Of a DNA stretch of 64,000 bases, positions 62,362 through 64,000 are shown in pieces (positions within the stretch are counted from its first letter, which is position 1; each line of letters starts with the position of its first letter). Both the position numbers and the translations under genes were made by a program. Source of the stretch: Paragordius varius (taxonomy: Eukaryota > Nematomorpha). Location: NCBI GenBank assembly GCA_964247055.1, contig OZ176054.1, positions 3,286,001-3,350,000 on the forward strand. The letters are read 5' to 3'. The notes beneath the pieces were generated by a model. That model saw only the letters and a list, made by a program, of their open reading frames with translations. It had not been told where the DNA came from and searched no databases.

Positions 62362-64000
62362 TCAAGTAAAACTAATTTCGACATCCATCACATAATGCGT
62401 TACCAAGGGGGCATAAGATTTGACACGTGTTAAACGCCTAATACATATATCATAATTTGGGATTGTCGAAATATTTTTCCCAAAATCTTTTAAGAATTTA
62501 AAATCTAGAATTTTCTTTGCACAGCAGGTAAAGTCAAAAGCCATTTCAATCAACCATATTAGGGGGAGAAAACGTTTATAAAAGAGGGTTTTATTACTTT
62601 GTTTTCCATCAATTTGCTCTAAATATGTTTTAAATAGACTAAGAGGTTGGTCTTGGAATTTATCAAAATGCGATACATGTTTCACCCATAGATTGCTAAT
62701 AAGTTCACGGTTAAACTTTAAGTTTTTCACAGTATTGAGCATATCTAAATTCTTTTTACCATCATCATCAAATTTAGGTTTAATACCAAAAATTTGAGAT
62801 ATGATTTCTGAAAAACTTTGCAGAGATTGGTCATTTTCATTATCTTCATCGGGGAGCCTGTTTGTTGAAATTAAATTTTCCCTAGATATCATAATTTCTG
62901 CTATAAAATCCAAAAAGGTAGCGATGTTTTTTTCGTCTTCTAACAACCTATCTCCATGCCGTATTCTTAATAGCTATAATGTAAAAAAATAAAAAATATT
63001 ATAAAATTGGACAGAAAATGATATTATAAGATGTTAAAATACAGATTGTTTCAAACGCTTTTCCATGGTACGAACATCACAATTCTCATGAATATGCAAG
63101 ATTTTGGTCGAATAATTTGGTTTATCTAAAGAGAATTTTTTAAATAAAACGCATTTAAAAATTTGTTATTAAAAACAACTTATATACCATTTACAGTTCA
63201 TATCCACCCTTAAAGAATTCAAATTCGCCCTCAAAGAAAATTGTTTTTTACGATCAAAAATTACCAATATTTTTATATATTTTTAAAAATATAAAAATTT
63301 TGTTTTAATATAATACTGAAAAAATAATAAAATATGCCATATTAATAATGAGTTATATTGGTTTTAAGATGAATTTGAATTGTTAAAGGGTAATTTGAAC
63401 TGTAAATGGTATATTAAAATAGATCTAAACATTATATTTAAACTTTTTATAATATAATATTTTTGATATATATTTAATCAAATCAAAAGACAGAATTTTA
63501 AGAAATATATTTCGGGCTAAAAAACTACTTTTACCATTTGTTGTAGGCAACTTTAGTGCGTTTACGGCAGACTCCCATGAGGCTTTAGAAGATGGAATTA
63601 AGCCTAATATAACTCTATCGGCAACATTTGAAGGAGTTACCTTGAAATGATAAAAAGAAAATTAATTTTTTTAATCCAATAAAGTAAAGATTTAGTTAAA
63701 AAAGTAAGGATTTCAAAATCAAAAAATATATTTTTAAAAACATCTAGATATCAAAATACTTTTATATTTTATCTAAAAGTGGTTATATCTGCACAATATA
63801 CATATGTGTAAAATTTTATCAATTAATTATATATTCCATTTGCAGTTCAAATTTACTCTCAAACAATTAAAATTCACCCTAAAATAAATTATGTGCTTTT
63901 TAAAATTTAAAATTACCTACATTTTCTAAATTTTTTTAAAATTGAAATTTTGTTTTAAAATATTATACTAAAAAAATAATAAACAATCTCATAAAGATAT
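62362..64000 (-). CDS. TRMT12/TYW2 homologue, 3' part (tRNA wybutosine synthesis), truncated by window edge
   Basis: Visible exons (minus): 63640-63535, 63125-63043, 62973-62362; further upstream exons lie outside the window. TYW2 transfers the aminocarboxypropyl group of AdoMet to the wyosine precursor at position 37 of tRNA-Phe. Match points: VADRVILGLIPSSKASW, KILHIHEN, and the C-terminal RVKSYAPLVTHYVMDVE, each with a close counterpart in human TRMT12. Between HIHEN and VKSYAP there are ~210 residues, against ~80 in human; the extra part is acidic (residues like DEDNENDQ) and then helix-like. The AdoMet-binding core is not in view. Introns hold MITEs at 63186-63412 and 63833 onward. Confidence 0.8.
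63186..63412. mobile_element. MITE (ACCATTTACAGTTCA family)
   Basis: Left ACCATTTACAGTTCATATCC mirrors right AATTTGAACTGTAAATGGTA. About 227 bp, same family as 54631-54899. Intronic in the TRMT12-like gene. Confidence 0.65.
63833..64000. mobile_element. MITE (ACCATTTACAGTTCA family), cut by window end
   Basis: Begins ATTCCATTTGCAGTTCAAAT and continues with TTAAAATTCACCCTAAAATA, matching the left arms of the two relatives. The right end lies beyond the window. Confidence 0.55.

Noticed and set aside
1-64000. CRISPR arrays, bacterial operons, rRNA or tRNA genes
   Set aside because: No regularly spaced identical repeats, no polycistronic layout and no convincing cloverleaf or rRNA sequence found by eye. 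A tRNA scan would be needed to exclude a diverged tRNA.

Overview
This is an AT-rich nuclear window from an animal, most likely an arthropod. The evidence is spliced genes with signal peptides, a two-Ig-domain ImpL2-like gene (a family I know from arthropods), an arthropod-type BCAS2, and arthropod-style hAT and mariner relics. A crustacean such as a copepod is a guess only. I built the gene models by eye: each joins exons with GT..AG ends (one possible GC..AG) and consistent phases, and closes at a stop codon.

Layout. 0-12.7 kb is a transposon graveyard: a hAT-type MITE, a decayed hAT transposase region, and a 1.2 kb inverted-repeat (foldback) element that has been entered by a young Ty3/Gypsy LTR retrotransposon (4935-9463) and by a second hAT-type MITE. 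12.7-17.9 kb (minus) holds a nine-exon gene for a small secreted EGF-repeat protein. 21.3-24.2 and 28.1-30.5 kb (minus) hold two tandem histidine acid phosphatase paralogues with identical exon structure; the second has lost catalytic residues. 32.1-34.1 kb (minus) is a ubiquitin C-terminal hydrolase, divergent from an NAD kinase (34.2-37.0, plus). Next come a serine racemase-type PLP enzyme (37.75-41.07, plus) and an ImpL2-like gene with a very large insertion in Ig domain 1 (44.8-47.6, plus). A polypeptide GalNAc-transferase lies at 48.97-55.55 (minus), BCAS2 at 58.8-60.8 (plus), an ATPSCKMT/FAM173-type methyltransferase at 61.45-62.1 (minus), and the 3' part of a TRMT12/TYW2 homologue from 62.36 to beyond the window edge (minus).

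The genes do not form an operon or an obvious pathway. Most are housekeeping (NAD(P) metabolism, ubiquitin recycling, splicing, tRNA modification, mitochondrial ATP synthase methylation), mixed with secreted or secretory-pathway proteins (EGF protein, acid phosphatases, ImpL2-like, GalNAc-T).

The most striking observation is a class of ultrashort introns of 25-30 nt: three in the hydrolase gene (two of them flanking a 12-nt micro-exon) and one each in NAD kinase, serine racemase and BCAS2. They sit beside introns of hundreds to thousands of bases in the same genes. Other points are the ~200-residue, basic-site-rich insertion in the ImpL2-like protein, the predicted pseudo-phosphatase, and several MITE families, some nested in other transposons.
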